A DNA stretch of 7,826 nucleotides, taken from assembly GCA_905479905.1 (NCBI GenBank), contig CAJQOK010000374.1, positions 1 through 7,826 on the forward strand, given 5' to 3'. The notes under the pieces are model-generated. The model was given only the letters and a program-made list of their open reading frames with translations. It ran no database searches and had not been told where the DNA came from. The position numbers and the translations under genes were made by a program. The stretch comes from an uncultured Aliterella sp. (GTDB lineage Bacteria > Cyanobacteriota > Cyanobacteriia > Cyanobacteriales > Chroococcidiopsidaceae). This document shows, in pieces, positions 1-6,059 of the stretch (position 1 is its first letter; each line of letters opens with the position of its first letter).

Positions 1-110
1 TGCAACAGTTATGTAAAAAAGAAATTACATTACTCAATCAAATGCCCTACCTACAAGATGTTCTGAGTCCTGAAGACTTCAACATCTTACAGCATGCGAT
101 CGCACCATAG
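1..110 (+). CDS. 3' end of an unidentified gene (partial)
   Basis: The plus-strand frame that begins at base 3 is open from the left edge to a TAG at 108-110, giving 35 residues that end in LQHAIAP. The other two plus frames stop within this stretch, at about 14 and 64. The composition is protein-like and mostly helical (LLNQMPYLQDVLSPEDF), which fits a C-terminal tail. A HIP1 octamer lies in its last codons (96-103). No domain can be named from so short a piece. The gene is convergent with the M48 peptidase gene, whose stop lies at 296. It could also be a chance open frame, because only 35 codons are visible. Confidence 0.5.
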   Translation, partial: QQLCKKEITLLNQMPYLQDVLSPEDFNILQHAIAP

Positions 111-182
111 GTACACTAAAGCATCAAATAAATAGGATAGCAATCAAGGTATATTCCGCAGACTTACGAGCGAAGATAGTCA

Positions 183-210
183 GCGCCAAAATCAATCAAA
201 TCTTTGGCGC
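183..210. repeat. 8-bp perfect inverted repeat between convergent genes
   Basis: GCGCCAAA (183-190) is repeated exactly in inverted orientation as TTTGGCGC (203-210), with a 12-base loop. It lies between the convergent 3' ends at 110 and 296, where a bidirectional terminator would be expected. Neither strand has a T-run after the stem, so it is not a canonical intrinsic terminator. It may act as an mRNA 3'-end stabilising hairpin. Confidence 0.4.
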
Positions 211-273
211 GGTGGCATAATTCAAACCCCTACAACGCCAAATTTTCTGTCTTCACATTTTTGTAACACAACC

Positions 274-295
274 AAAAGAGCCGTAAAATCGGCAT
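274..295 (-). terminator. Weak candidate terminator after the M48 gene
   Basis: Just past the TAA of the peptidase gene on the minus strand, a short GCCG/CGGC stem (280-283 with 290-293, loop of 6) is followed by CTCTTTT. The stem has only 4 base pairs, so this is a weak rho-independent terminator at best. Confidence 0.25.
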
Positions 296-1099
296 TTATG
301 GCAAGGTGGGCGGTAAAGGTAGCTTTTGGTCTACTTTATAGTTGCGCTGTTTAATTAATTGCTGGATTTCTTTAACTCGTCTAGCTGGTGCGGGATGGGT
401 AGCTAAAAAGTCTATATCTAATGCTTGTTTACTCATTCTCGCAAAAAAATCTGTTGCGCCAGCGACATGACCGTAAGCTTGCTGTAGTAAGGTTAAACCA
501 ACTTCATCAGCTTGGCTTTCTTGAGATTGGGAAAATTGAGCATTGCTTAAACTTTCTACGCCAGAGACGGCTATAGAGCCAATCGTACCAATATCGCCGA
601 CAAAATAAGCGATCGCAATTTGTACCACCACTGCCCGTCCTAAACTACGTAAATGATCTCTATTGGCAAAGTGTCCTAATTCATGCCCCAATACCATCAT
701 TAGTTCATTTTCTGATTGGGCTCGTTTTACTAACCCAGCATAGATAATAATGCGATCGCCTGGTATTGCCAAAGCATTAACGGTATCTTCGGGAATATAC
801 AACACCTTATAATCTCTATTTTGGCGCTGCTGCGGGGGCAACTGAGCTTCTAATCGATCTAACAGTTCATTTAGGGTATTTTGGGCGGCGGAGGGCTTTG
901 CTTGGCTCTCAAAGATGGGAACTATTACCAATCCTAGTTGTTGTTCTAGGCTGGGGGGAATTAGCCAAACTATGCTACTTGCAATCCAACCAATTAACCA
1001 AATAATACCTATAGTAAACCCGGCAAAAATGCCCAATAGAATTAATAATTGCCGATTATTGGGGGGCTGGTTGCGACTTTTATAATTTGTTGATGACAT
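296..1099 (-). CDS. M48-family membrane-anchored zinc metallopeptidase
   Basis: The product is 267 aa. An N-terminal hydrophobic stretch (about residues 18-47) anchors it in a membrane. The catalytic domain shows the M48 signature: NALAIPGDRI at 108-117, then the zinc site HELGH at 139-143 (H139 and H143 bind zinc, E140 is catalytic). E194 and D198 in QESQADEVG form the ExxxD third-ligand motif. A second hydrophobic patch (157-180) lies between these motifs, as is common in M48 proteins. The family includes HtpX and Oma1, which degrade misfolded or damaged membrane proteins; the substrate here is unknown. The ATG at 1099 follows the upstream AIM24 stop by 17 bp without a clear Shine-Dalgarno, so translation may be coupled to that gene. 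It is the last gene of the cluster. The family call is sure; the biological role is inference. Confidence 0.93.
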   Translation of the reverse strand: MSSTNYKSRNQPPNNRQLLILLGIFAGFTIGIIWLIGWIASSIVWLIPPSLEQQLGLVIVPIFESQAKPSAAQNTLNELLDRLEAQLPPQQRQNRDYKVLYIPEDTVNALAIPGDRIIIYAGLVKRAQSENELMMVLGHELGHFANRDHLRSLGRAVVVQIAIAYFVGDIGTIGSIAVSGVESLSNAQFSQSQESQADEVGLTLLQQAYGHVAGATDFFARMSKQALDIDFLATHPAPARRVKEIQQLIKQRNYKVDQKLPLPPTLP

Positions 1100-1116
1100 T
1101 AGTTAAATACAATTTT

Positions 1117-1818
1117 CTAATCTTTAGTAGGACGGAAAGGATTTAAGAAATTAATTAAAGTTGATAGTTTACGCGATTGCACCCACAAACGCCCATTTCC
1201 CCTAAAACGACAAACTAACCCTTCACCGCCTAATATTCCTGTTCTCAATCCTTTAAAAGACAACCCACCTAACATTTCAACGCTGTAGTTTAAAGTATCT
1301 TCAAAAGCCACAATATAACCTGTATCGACTATATAATCGCCAGCAATCGGAATTTCGACAATTGCCCCATAAGAACTAAACCAAATATCACCTCGTCCGG
1401 TAGTTTTAATTAAAAACAAAGCTTCTCCGCTAAAAAAACCTTTAAAACCTTGAAACTTACTATCAATTTCTACGGTAGTGCTAGAAGCCACAAACCCCGA
1501 AGATTGAATCATCAAACCCGTTGTACCGTTGAGATAGTAATGCTGAATATCTCCTGGTACTCCTGGAGAAATATACAAATCTCCCGTGCTAACGGCTGTA
1601 AATTCGCTTAAAAATAACGATTCACCCCCCAACATTCGCCCCAACCCCTTCATCAAGCCCCCTTGCACCTTAGATTTCATATTTATGCAAGAGTCCATTG
1701 CTGCCATTCCCCCCGATTCTACAAATACGGTTTGATTAGGTTGCAAGCACAAACGCAAAGAAGCATAGGCGGGAGCGTGAGTAATTTCGTAAGCAATCTC
1801 ATTATTTTTAACAGGCAT
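1117..1818 (-). CDS. AIM24 family protein (TIGR00266/PF01987), paralogue 1
   Basis: This 233-aa protein has the repeated turn motifs of the AIM24 (formerly DUF124) family: GGESLFLSEF near residues 64-73, GEALFLIKTTGRG near 131-143, then IVDTGYIVAFE and GGEGLVCRFRGNG near the C-terminus. The family adopts a beta-rich TRAP-like fold. Yeast Aim24 is a mitochondrial inner-membrane protein linked to MICOS, while the bacterial function is unestablished. No signal peptide or membrane helix is visible. The ATG at 1818 is supported by an AGGAG Shine-Dalgarno (plus-strand bases 1827-1831), which gives this gene the clearest ribosome-binding site of the cluster. It lies 32 bp after paralogue 2 and 17 bp before the M48 gene. 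Family assignment is firm; function is unknown. Confidence 0.9.
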   Translation of the reverse strand: MPVKNNEIAYEITHAPAYASLRLCLQPNQTVFVESGGMAAMDSCINMKSKVQGGLMKGLGRMLGGESLFLSEFTAVSTGDLYISPGVPGDIQHYYLNGTTGLMIQSSGFVASSTTVEIDSKFQGFKGFFSGEALFLIKTTGRGDIWFSSYGAIVEIPIAGDYIVDTGYIVAFEDTLNYSVEMLGGLSFKGLRTGILGGEGLVCRFRGNGRLWVQSRKLSTLINFLNPFRPTKD

Positions 1819-1826
1819 TTATTTAA

Positions 1827-1831
1827 CTCCT
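1827..1831 (-). promoter_or_regulatory. Ribosome-binding site of AIM24 paralogue 1
   Basis: AGGAG on the minus strand, 8 bases before the ATG at 1818. It is the only strong Shine-Dalgarno in this four-gene cluster and fixes the start. Confidence 0.7.
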
Positions 1832-1850
1832 AATATTAAATAACTTCGGT

Positions 1851-2528
1851 TTATCTAGCTGGTAATTTTGAACCGACAACGCTACCAAAAGCCCCAGCAT
1901 TATGACTTTGACAATAGATTTTACCCTGTCCTTTAAACCTACAAACTAAGCCTTCGCCGCCTAAAAAAGCGCCCAGCCAACTAGATCCAGGTTTAGTAAT
2001 TTCAAAATTCAAACTTTTTTCAAAAGCAACAATGTGTCCGGTATCGACAATATATTCGCCATCTACATCTATTTCATAAATTGCGCCGAAAGAACTTAAA
2101 ATAACGCCACCATTACCTGTAACATTGAGCCAAAAAACTGACTCTCCAGAAAATATAGATTTTAAGCCTTGAAAACCTAATTCGATATCAACATTGTTTT
2201 CACTGGCTAGGTAAGAAGTTGATTGCACAACTAAGCCAATTGCTGTTACTTGGTAAAGTAAAATATCGCACATAAATTTAGGTGCAAGAAACACCTCGCC
2301 GCCAGACTTTGGAGAACGAAACACGCTCAAAAATAGCGATTCTCCAGCTACTAGGCGCTTGAGTCCGCCTAAAATTCCGCCCCCTTTACCTTGTCTAAGC
2401 GTGGTACTAGCATTGATATAACCGCTCATGGCAATCATGCACCCAGCTTCAGCAACTAATTCTTCACCAGATTCGAGAGTTACACGGGCGATCGCGCTAT
2501 CTGGTTGATGTAAAATTTCTATATTCAT
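1851..2528 (-). CDS. AIM24 family protein (TIGR00266/PF01987), paralogue 2
   Basis: The 225-aa product aligns over its full length with the neighbouring paralogues. Landmarks are VAEAGCMIAMS near residues 25-35, AGESLFLSVF, the central SGESVFWLNVTGNGG, YIVDTGHIVAFE, and the closing GGEGLVCRFKGQG. Compared with the other two it carries about three extra residues in the loop before the first GESLF motif (ASTTLRQGKGGG). No membrane helix or signal peptide is seen. The ATG at 2528 has no strong Shine-Dalgarno. The first 31 residues align without a gap to the GTG-initiated frame of paralogue 3, which supports both starts. It is the second gene in transcription order, 46 bp after paralogue 3. As for the whole bacterial family, the molecular function is not established. 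Confidence 0.9.
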   Translation of the reverse strand: MNIEILHQPDSAIARVTLESGEELVAEAGCMIAMSGYINASTTLRQGKGGGILGGLKRLVAGESLFLSVFRSPKSGGEVFLAPKFMCDILLYQVTAIGLVVQSTSYLASENNVDIELGFQGLKSIFSGESVFWLNVTGNGGVILSSFGAIYEIDVDGEYIVDTGHIVAFEKSLNFEITKPGSSWLGAFLGGEGLVCRFKGQGKIYCQSHNAGAFGSVVGSKLPAR

Positions 2529-2574
2529 CTGCTTAAATTCAGTAATTTACTAACAATCTTTAAGTTCTTAATTT

Positions 2575-3240
2575 TTACCAGCGAAGTTTAGGACGTAAAT
2601 ATCTAACTAGCCCATCAACGCTACGAGATTGTAAATATATTTCACCTTGTCCAGACAGCTTATTTACTATTCCTTCGCCCGAAGTTACCGAACCGAAAAA
2701 ACCACCCGCAAGTTTGATCCTCATTTTAATTTGTGGTTCGTAGGCGACCAAATGACCACTATCAACGATAAACTCGCTACTTATGCGTTTTTTAGTAATC
2801 CCACCATAAGCCCCAAAAAACACTCTACCTTTGCCACTTAGTCTCAGTTTAAAAAGCCCTTCTCCCGCCAAAAAACTAGCAAATCCCGCCCATTGTACTG
2901 CCATCTTTATGCCTGGAGTATGAGCAATATAAGCCCCAGGTTGAAAGCAAATTTCATTATTGTTTAGATCAATTCTGTCAATATCACCAATGGTAGATTG
3001 AGTTAAAGTTAATTTCAGTGGAGCTTGAGTTTGATTGGTAAAAACATTTACAAACAAAGACTCGCCACCAAAAAACTTTTTTAATAGTCCCGGTATCAGC
3101 CCACCCGAAAACTCTGTTCGCAACTATCGATGCGAATCCATGCTAGTCATAGCCCCAGCTTCCGCCGTAATTGTTTCACCAGGGTTCAGAGTCAGAAAAA
3201 TTGTAGCAAAAGCTGGTTTGTAACGAATCTCAGTTTTCAC
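2575..3240 (-). pseudogene. AIM24 family gene, paralogue 3, with in-frame TAG at codon 39
   Basis: From the GTG at 3240 the frame encodes VKTEIRYKPAFATIF, aligning gap-free with paralogue 2 up to AEAGAM. At codon 39 (3124-3126) it meets TAG. The same frame then continues for 182 more codons with all AIM24 landmarks intact: FSGGLIPGLLKKF, GGESLFVNVF, GEGLFKLRLSGKG, FIVDSGHLVAYE, SGEGIVNKLSGQG. Alignment with paralogue 1 across the stop needs no indel, so this is a simple nonsense codon. The GTG start has AAAGAAG upstream (plus-strand 3252-3258, spacing 11). A TTG directly follows the TAG and could restart translation, but no Shine-Dalgarno precedes it. The open frame also extends upstream of 3240 (an ATG lies at 3270), but that leader is absent from the paralogues. 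It may be a fresh pseudogene, a readthrough or restart case, or a sequencing error; the undecayed downstream part argues against old decay. Confidence 0.75.
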
Positions 3241-3272
3241 AAATTGATTTACTTCTTTAGGGGGACGCATAC

Positions 3273-3301
3273 AATATGCTCTAGAAGTAAAGCAATGTCC
3301 A
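3273..3301 (-). promoter_or_regulatory. Candidate sigma70-type promoter of the AIM24-M48 operon
   Basis: On the minus strand TGGACA (plus-strand 3296-3301) is followed after exactly 17 bases by CATATT (3273-3278). The -35 matches consensus at 5 of 6 positions and the -10 at 4 of 6. Transcription would start near 3266, leaving a leader of about 26 bases before the GTG at 3240. That supports the GTG start over the upstream ATG at 3270. Not experimentally known. Confidence 0.45.
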
Positions 3302-3414
3302 GTGTTCGTAAAGAAATTAGAAGTTTTCAGGATAATTTGCTTTGCTGTATGCCAAAAAAGGAGCAATTAAAACTCAAATTATTTATTTGGCTTCTGATCA
3401 AAAAATTCTTAGTT

Positions 3415-3459
3415 ACCTCTATCTTTAGTTAGGTTATACACCTCTATCTATAGTGGGTT
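3415..3459. repeat. Imperfect direct repeat, 25-bp period, possible operator
   Basis: ACCTCTATCTTTAGT starting at 3415 recurs as ACCTCTATCTATAGT starting at 3440; both copies then run into an AGGTT or GGGTT end (3435 and 3459). Each copy has partial dyad symmetry (ACC at one end, GGT at the other). The pair lies about 140-185 bp upstream of the first carotenoid-protein gene and about 115-160 bp upstream of the AIM24 candidate promoter, so it could serve either direction. Confidence 0.4.
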
Positions 3460-3498
3460 TAATTGTTATTTATGCCTTTGTTAACCTTGATAAAAAAG

Positions 3499-3528
3499 TT
3501 GTCATTTTAGACATTTTTTAGGTATCAA
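3499..3528 (+). promoter_or_regulatory. Weak candidate promoter for the carotenoid-protein genes
   Basis: TTGTCA (3499-3504) is followed after 18 bases by TATCAA (3523-3528), about 70 bp before the start codon. An alternative -10 is TATAAA at 3540-3545, which lacks a good -35. The region is A/T-rich, so chance matches are likely. Confidence 0.22.
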
Positions 3529-3589
3529 ATTAAACACAGTATAAAGATTTCAATTGATTTGAAAGAGCGCTGTTGTTATTCAATTAAGC

Positions 3590-3594
3590 AGAGG
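3590..3594 (+). promoter_or_regulatory. Ribosome-binding site of the first helical carotenoid protein
   Basis: AGAGG with a 5-base spacer to the ATG at 3600. It fixes the start. Confidence 0.65.
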
Positions 3595-3599
3595 TTGCT

Positions 3600-4091
3600 A
3601 TGACATTTACTGAAACTAACGATCCAGAGATTAAGCAAGCTGTACAATCATTTCAAAGCTTGGAAGTAGACGACCAACTAGCTTTGTTCTACTTTATATA
3701 TAAAGAAATGGGTAAATCAATTACTCCGGCTGCGCCAGGGGCTAGTACCGCCGGAACAGATATCGCCGAAGGATTGTTTAATCAAGTAAAAGAAAAGTCT
3801 CACGAAGAGCAATTGCAGCTACAACGCGACTTAATTAATAACGCGGATAATGAATATACTCGGATGTATGGCTCGATGAGCGAAACTACTAAACTACTAT
3901 TTTGGTATCGTTTATCGCAAGGTATGGATAGCGGTGAAATTATCCCTATGCCTTCAGATTACAAAATCTCTGCTCAAGCTGAAGAATTATTTGGCAAGAT
4001 TAAAGAGATGGAATTTCAAAAGCAAATTACTATGTTCCGCGATTATGTCGGCCCAATGGGTGCGGAAGCAAAGCCCGGCGCAGATATTTAA
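3600..4091 (+). CDS. Helical carotenoid protein (OCP N-terminal-domain homologue)
   Basis: The 163-aa product is a stand-alone homologue of the all-helical N-terminal domain of orange carotenoid protein (PF09150), without linker or NTF2-like C-terminal domain. OCP-like landmarks are VDDQLALFYFIYKEMG (23-38), SITPAAPGA (40-48), FNQVKEKSHEEQ (60-71), RDL (76-78), YGSMSETTKLLFWYRL (90-105) and IPMPSDY (115-121). Aromatics matching OCP carotenoid-tunnel residues are kept at Y34 (OCP Tyr44) and W102 (OCP Trp110), while OCP Trp41 is Y31 here. R147 corresponds to OCP Arg155, which pairs with the C-terminal domain in OCP. Proteins of this family bind a ketocarotenoid and quench singlet oxygen, and in some cases phycobilisome energy; they are soluble. 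Start and ribosome-binding site are clear. The exact HCP clade cannot be assigned, and no C-terminal-domain homologue lies in the window. Confidence 0.92.
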   Translation: MTFTETNDPEIKQAVQSFQSLEVDDQLALFYFIYKEMGKSITPAAPGASTAGTDIAEGLFNQVKEKSHEEQLQLQRDLINNADNEYTRMYGSMSETTKLLFWYRLSQGMDSGEIIPMPSDYKISAQAEELFGKIKEMEFQKQITMFRDYVGPMGAEAKPGADI

Positions 4092-4096
4092 CTAAA

Positions 4097-4156
4097 GCTA
4101 ATTTTTAGCCATTAGTAATTGAGTTGTTAGGCTGAAACAAACCTTTTAGCTTAACA
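4097..4156 (+). other. Hairpin-forming spacer between the two carotenoid-protein genes
   Basis: The 99-base spacer contains a 5-bp stem GCTAA/TTAGC (4097-4101 with 4105-4109) just after the stop. It also contains a 9-bp stem with one G-U pair (4125-4133 with 4148-4156, loop of 14). Neither is followed by a T-run. They could be mRNA processing or stability elements, or weak attenuators that lower expression of the second gene. Confidence 0.3.
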
Positions 4157-4190
4157 TTTGCCCAAAGTTGTTAACTTCTAAGTATTAATT

Positions 4191-4685
4191 ATGACCTCTG
4201 CTCAACCCGACGCTATTAAGCAATCTGTAACCGCATTTCGTAGTTTGAAAATAGAAGACCGCCTAGCAGCCTTAGCGCTAATGTACAAACATATCGCCGG
4301 ACAAATACCTGCAAATGCTGTTGACAATTCAGCAAAAGCAAGCGCAATAGTAAGTAAAGTTGGGGAGTTATCGCCCGAATTGCAAACCCAAGCTTTGCGC
4401 GATATGTTAGATGCTCAAAGACAAGATGGCGATGAAGTTGCTTTAGATCCAAATCCTAGTAAAGCACTAGCTGAACTTGTAACCGGAAACAACCAGACAA
4501 TACCAATAGATGAATATAGTTCGTTAGGTAAAGACGATAAAATTGCCTTTTGGTATCAAATGGGTCAAAAACTAGAGAGTAGTGTAAGTGATATTAAGCC
4601 TTCATCAGAAGTTACTGAATTTTTGCAATCTCTCCAGTCATTAAGTGCTGACGATCGCGTAGCTTTTATCAGTAAAGCACTCTAA
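4191..4685 (+). CDS. Divergent helical carotenoid protein-like (OCP N-terminal-domain family)
   Basis: The 164-aa product resembles its neighbour at both halves. AIKQSVTAFRSLKIEDRLA with MYKHIAG (8-37) matches the first helices, and DDKIAFWYQMGQKLE (115-129) matches the second helical half. Y32 (OCP Tyr44 position) and W121 (OCP Trp110 position) are kept, but the OCP Trp41 position is A29 and the TPAAPGA loop is lost (PANAVDN). An extra segment of about 24 residues (roughly 80-105, acidic and proline-containing) sits between RDM and the FWY motif. The C-terminus is shortened, ending SADDRVAFISKAL, without the equivalent of OCP Arg155. Carotenoid binding is therefore uncertain. No Shine-Dalgarno is visible before the ATG at 4191. 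It follows the first gene by 99 bp and precedes the phospholipase-like gene by 61 bp. Membership in the OCP-N family is probable, and a changed function is inferred. Confidence 0.75.
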   Translation: MTSAQPDAIKQSVTAFRSLKIEDRLAALALMYKHIAGQIPANAVDNSAKASAIVSKVGELSPELQTQALRDMLDAQRQDGDEVALDPNPSKALAELVTGNNQTIPIDEYSSLGKDDKIAFWYQMGQKLESSVSDIKPSSEVTEFLQSLQSLSADDRVAFISKAL

Positions 4686-4716
4686 AGCGTAGCTATCGGG
4701 CTTTGGATTGGCAAAA

Positions 4717-4740
4717 GCCTCTATTCTAAAATATAGAGGT
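4717..4740 (+). promoter_or_regulatory. RBS-sequestering hairpin upstream of the phospholipase-like gene
   Basis: CCTCTAT (4718-4724) pairs perfectly with ATAGAGG (4733-4739), loop of 8, and a further G-U pair (4717/4740) extends the stem to 8 bp. The 3' arm contains TAGAGG, the Shine-Dalgarno 7 bases before the ATG at 4747. The stem would hide the ribosome-binding site. There is no T-run after it, so a terminator is unlikely. Confidence 0.5.
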
Positions 4741-4746
4741 ATAGCT

Positions 4747-6036
4747 ATGCTCGATATTTCAATAGTTCTGTGGAGCGGCGGGGTTATCCTCGCCGCTATT
4801 GCTGTAATCGTATTTGTTTTGTACTTTCGGGGAACTTTTCGCGATCGCATTGAATACAAATTAATCAATGTTCCTAGTCCTGACGAGCCTCGATTTGGTT
4901 TAGCATTGGCAACCTTATCAAACTCTGTATTTACTACAGGAAAATATATAGAGCATTGGGTTGAAGCTGAGAATATATATCCAGCAAGAATTGCCGCGAT
5001 TAAGTCAGCCAAGCATAGCATCCACTTTGAAACATTTTTTATGACTCCAGGGCGACGGGCGACAGAGTTTGCTGATGCGATATGCGATCGCGCCTCTGCG
5101 GGAATAGAAGTGCTAATGATTATCGACCATCACGGCTCAAAAAAGCTATCAAAACGTTACTGGAAAAGATTAAAAGCTTGTGGCGTAGATATCCGATTTT
5201 TCAATAAGTTTAATTGGAAAGCCCCGATTGATTACTTCGCTCGCACTCACTGGAAGTTGCTAGTAATTGATAACAACAAAGCTTTAATTGGCGGCGCTGG
5301 AATTTCAGATTTTTGGGATGGAGTAGATGACATTAAAGATACCGGGGCTTGGTACGATTTTGAAATGAGCTTTACCGGGGAAATTGTCGCCGCCTTGCAA
5401 GGTATGTTTATGCAGCATTGGACGTATGTTCATGGTACGGCGGATCTAAACGTTCAAGTATTTAACCCCCAACCGATAGGAGATCCGGCAATTATGGTAA
5501 CGGCGGGAGACGATCCATCCTATCGATCTTCGTCGGTAAAAGCTTTATTTTTGACCAGTATTCACGCCGCCAAAAAAAGAATCTGGATTTCTAGCCCTTA
5601 CTTTTTACCTGATAGCAATTTAAGAGCAGCTTTAATTATTGCCAAGAAAAAGGGGGTAGAAGTTCGCATCTTAACTAATGGCTCTCAGTGTGACAAAAAG
5701 TTTGTTTATTACGCTTCTTGCGAATTATACGGCGATTTATTAGCCGCCGGAATTGAAATCAATGAGTATCAACCTAGTATGATGCACGCCAAAGCATTGC
5801 TACTTGATGATTGTTGGATTAGTACAGGAAGCGCAAATTTTGATCCGCGCAGCTTTTTTCATAATGATGAACTTGATATTTCTACCGCCCAGCCAGAATT
5901 AGTCAAACATATCGAAAACCTATTTATTACCGGGTTTTCGCGGTGCAAGGAAATAAATGTCAATAGCTGGCGCAAGCGAGAACTTTGGAAAAGAGTATTA
6001 GGGCGGGTGGTGTTGTTTTTCCAATCGCAGTTGTAA
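4747..6036 (+). CDS. Phospholipase D / cardiolipin synthase-like protein, two HKD motifs
   Basis: The product is 429 aa from the ATG at 4747, which is preceded by TAGAGG at a 7-base spacing. An in-frame TTG at 4708 would add 13 residues but has no better site. One hydrophobic N-terminal helix (residues 2-27) anchors it in a membrane. Two PLD-superfamily catalytic motifs follow. The first is HWKLLVID (H168, K170, D175) followed by IGGAGISDFW. The second is HAKALLLD (H347, K349, D354) followed by STGSANFDPRS. Two complete HKD motifs in one chain are the hallmark of cardiolipin synthases and related phosphatidyl-transferases, which act through a phosphohistidine intermediate. Bacterial Cls enzymes usually have two N-terminal helices, and only one is seen here. 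Cyanobacteria contain little or no reported cardiolipin, so another phospholipid reaction is possible. The gene is probably co-transcribed with the carotenoid-protein genes. Confidence 0.9.
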   Translation: MLDISIVLWSGGVILAAIAVIVFVLYFRGTFRDRIEYKLINVPSPDEPRFGLALATLSNSVFTTGKYIEHWVEAENIYPARIAAIKSAKHSIHFETFFMTPGRRATEFADAICDRASAGIEVLMIIDHHGSKKLSKRYWKRLKACGVDIRFFNKFNWKAPIDYFARTHWKLLVIDNNKALIGGAGISDFWDGVDDIKDTGAWYDFEMSFTGEIVAALQGMFMQHWTYVHGTADLNVQVFNPQPIGDPAIMVTAGDDPSYRSSSVKALFLTSIHAAKKRIWISSPYFLPDSNLRAALIIAKKKGVEVRILTNGSQCDKKFVYYASCELYGDLLAAGIEINEYQPSMMHAKALLLDDCWISTGSANFDPRSFFHNDELDISTAQPELVKHIENLFITGFSRCKEINVNSWRKRELWKRVLGRVVLFFQSQL

Positions 6037-6059
6037 CCATAAGTTAGTAATTTTGATTT

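Larger units (their letters stand above)
3241..3599. other. Divergent intergenic region
   Basis: This 359-bp A/T-rich stretch separates the leftward AIM24 cluster from the rightward carotenoid-protein genes. It holds a candidate minus-strand promoter (3273-3301), an imperfect direct repeat (3415-3459), a weak plus-strand promoter candidate (3499-3528) and the ribosome-binding site of the first carotenoid-protein gene. Short open frames here on both strands have no convincing start or family features. Confidence 0.7.

Noticed and set aside
2647..2841. A 64-codon plus-strand open frame
   Set aside because: It is fully antisense to the conserved AIM24 coding frame and has no family features.
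3124..3366. An independent 80-residue gene ending at the TAG
   Set aside because: Its last 38 codons are the start of the AIM24 frame, and its leader (3241-3366) overlaps the candidate promoter and has no counterpart in the paralogues.
3130..3432. A 100-codon plus-strand open frame
   Set aside because: It lies antisense to the 5' part of the third AIM24 gene and its promoter, has no ribosome-binding site, and its residues look like random translation.
4216..4452. A 78-codon minus-strand open frame
   Set aside because: It is antisense to the second carotenoid-protein gene, leucine/arginine-rich as expected of a mirror frame, and has no ribosome-binding site.
4717..4740. Rho-independent terminator between the second carotenoid-protein gene and the phospholipase-like gene
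   Set aside because: The stem is A/T-containing, has no T-run after it, and its 3' arm is the ribosome-binding site, so a translational role fits better.
4708..4746. TTG at 4708 as start of the phospholipase-like protein
   Set aside because: The ATG at 4747 has a good Shine-Dalgarno and begins directly at the membrane helix. The TTG would place the hairpin inside the coding region.
4641..5021. A 126-codon minus-strand open frame
   Set aside because: It overlaps the 5' part of the phospholipase-like gene in antisense and has no recognisable motif, whereas the plus frame has a clear anchor helix and HKD motifs.
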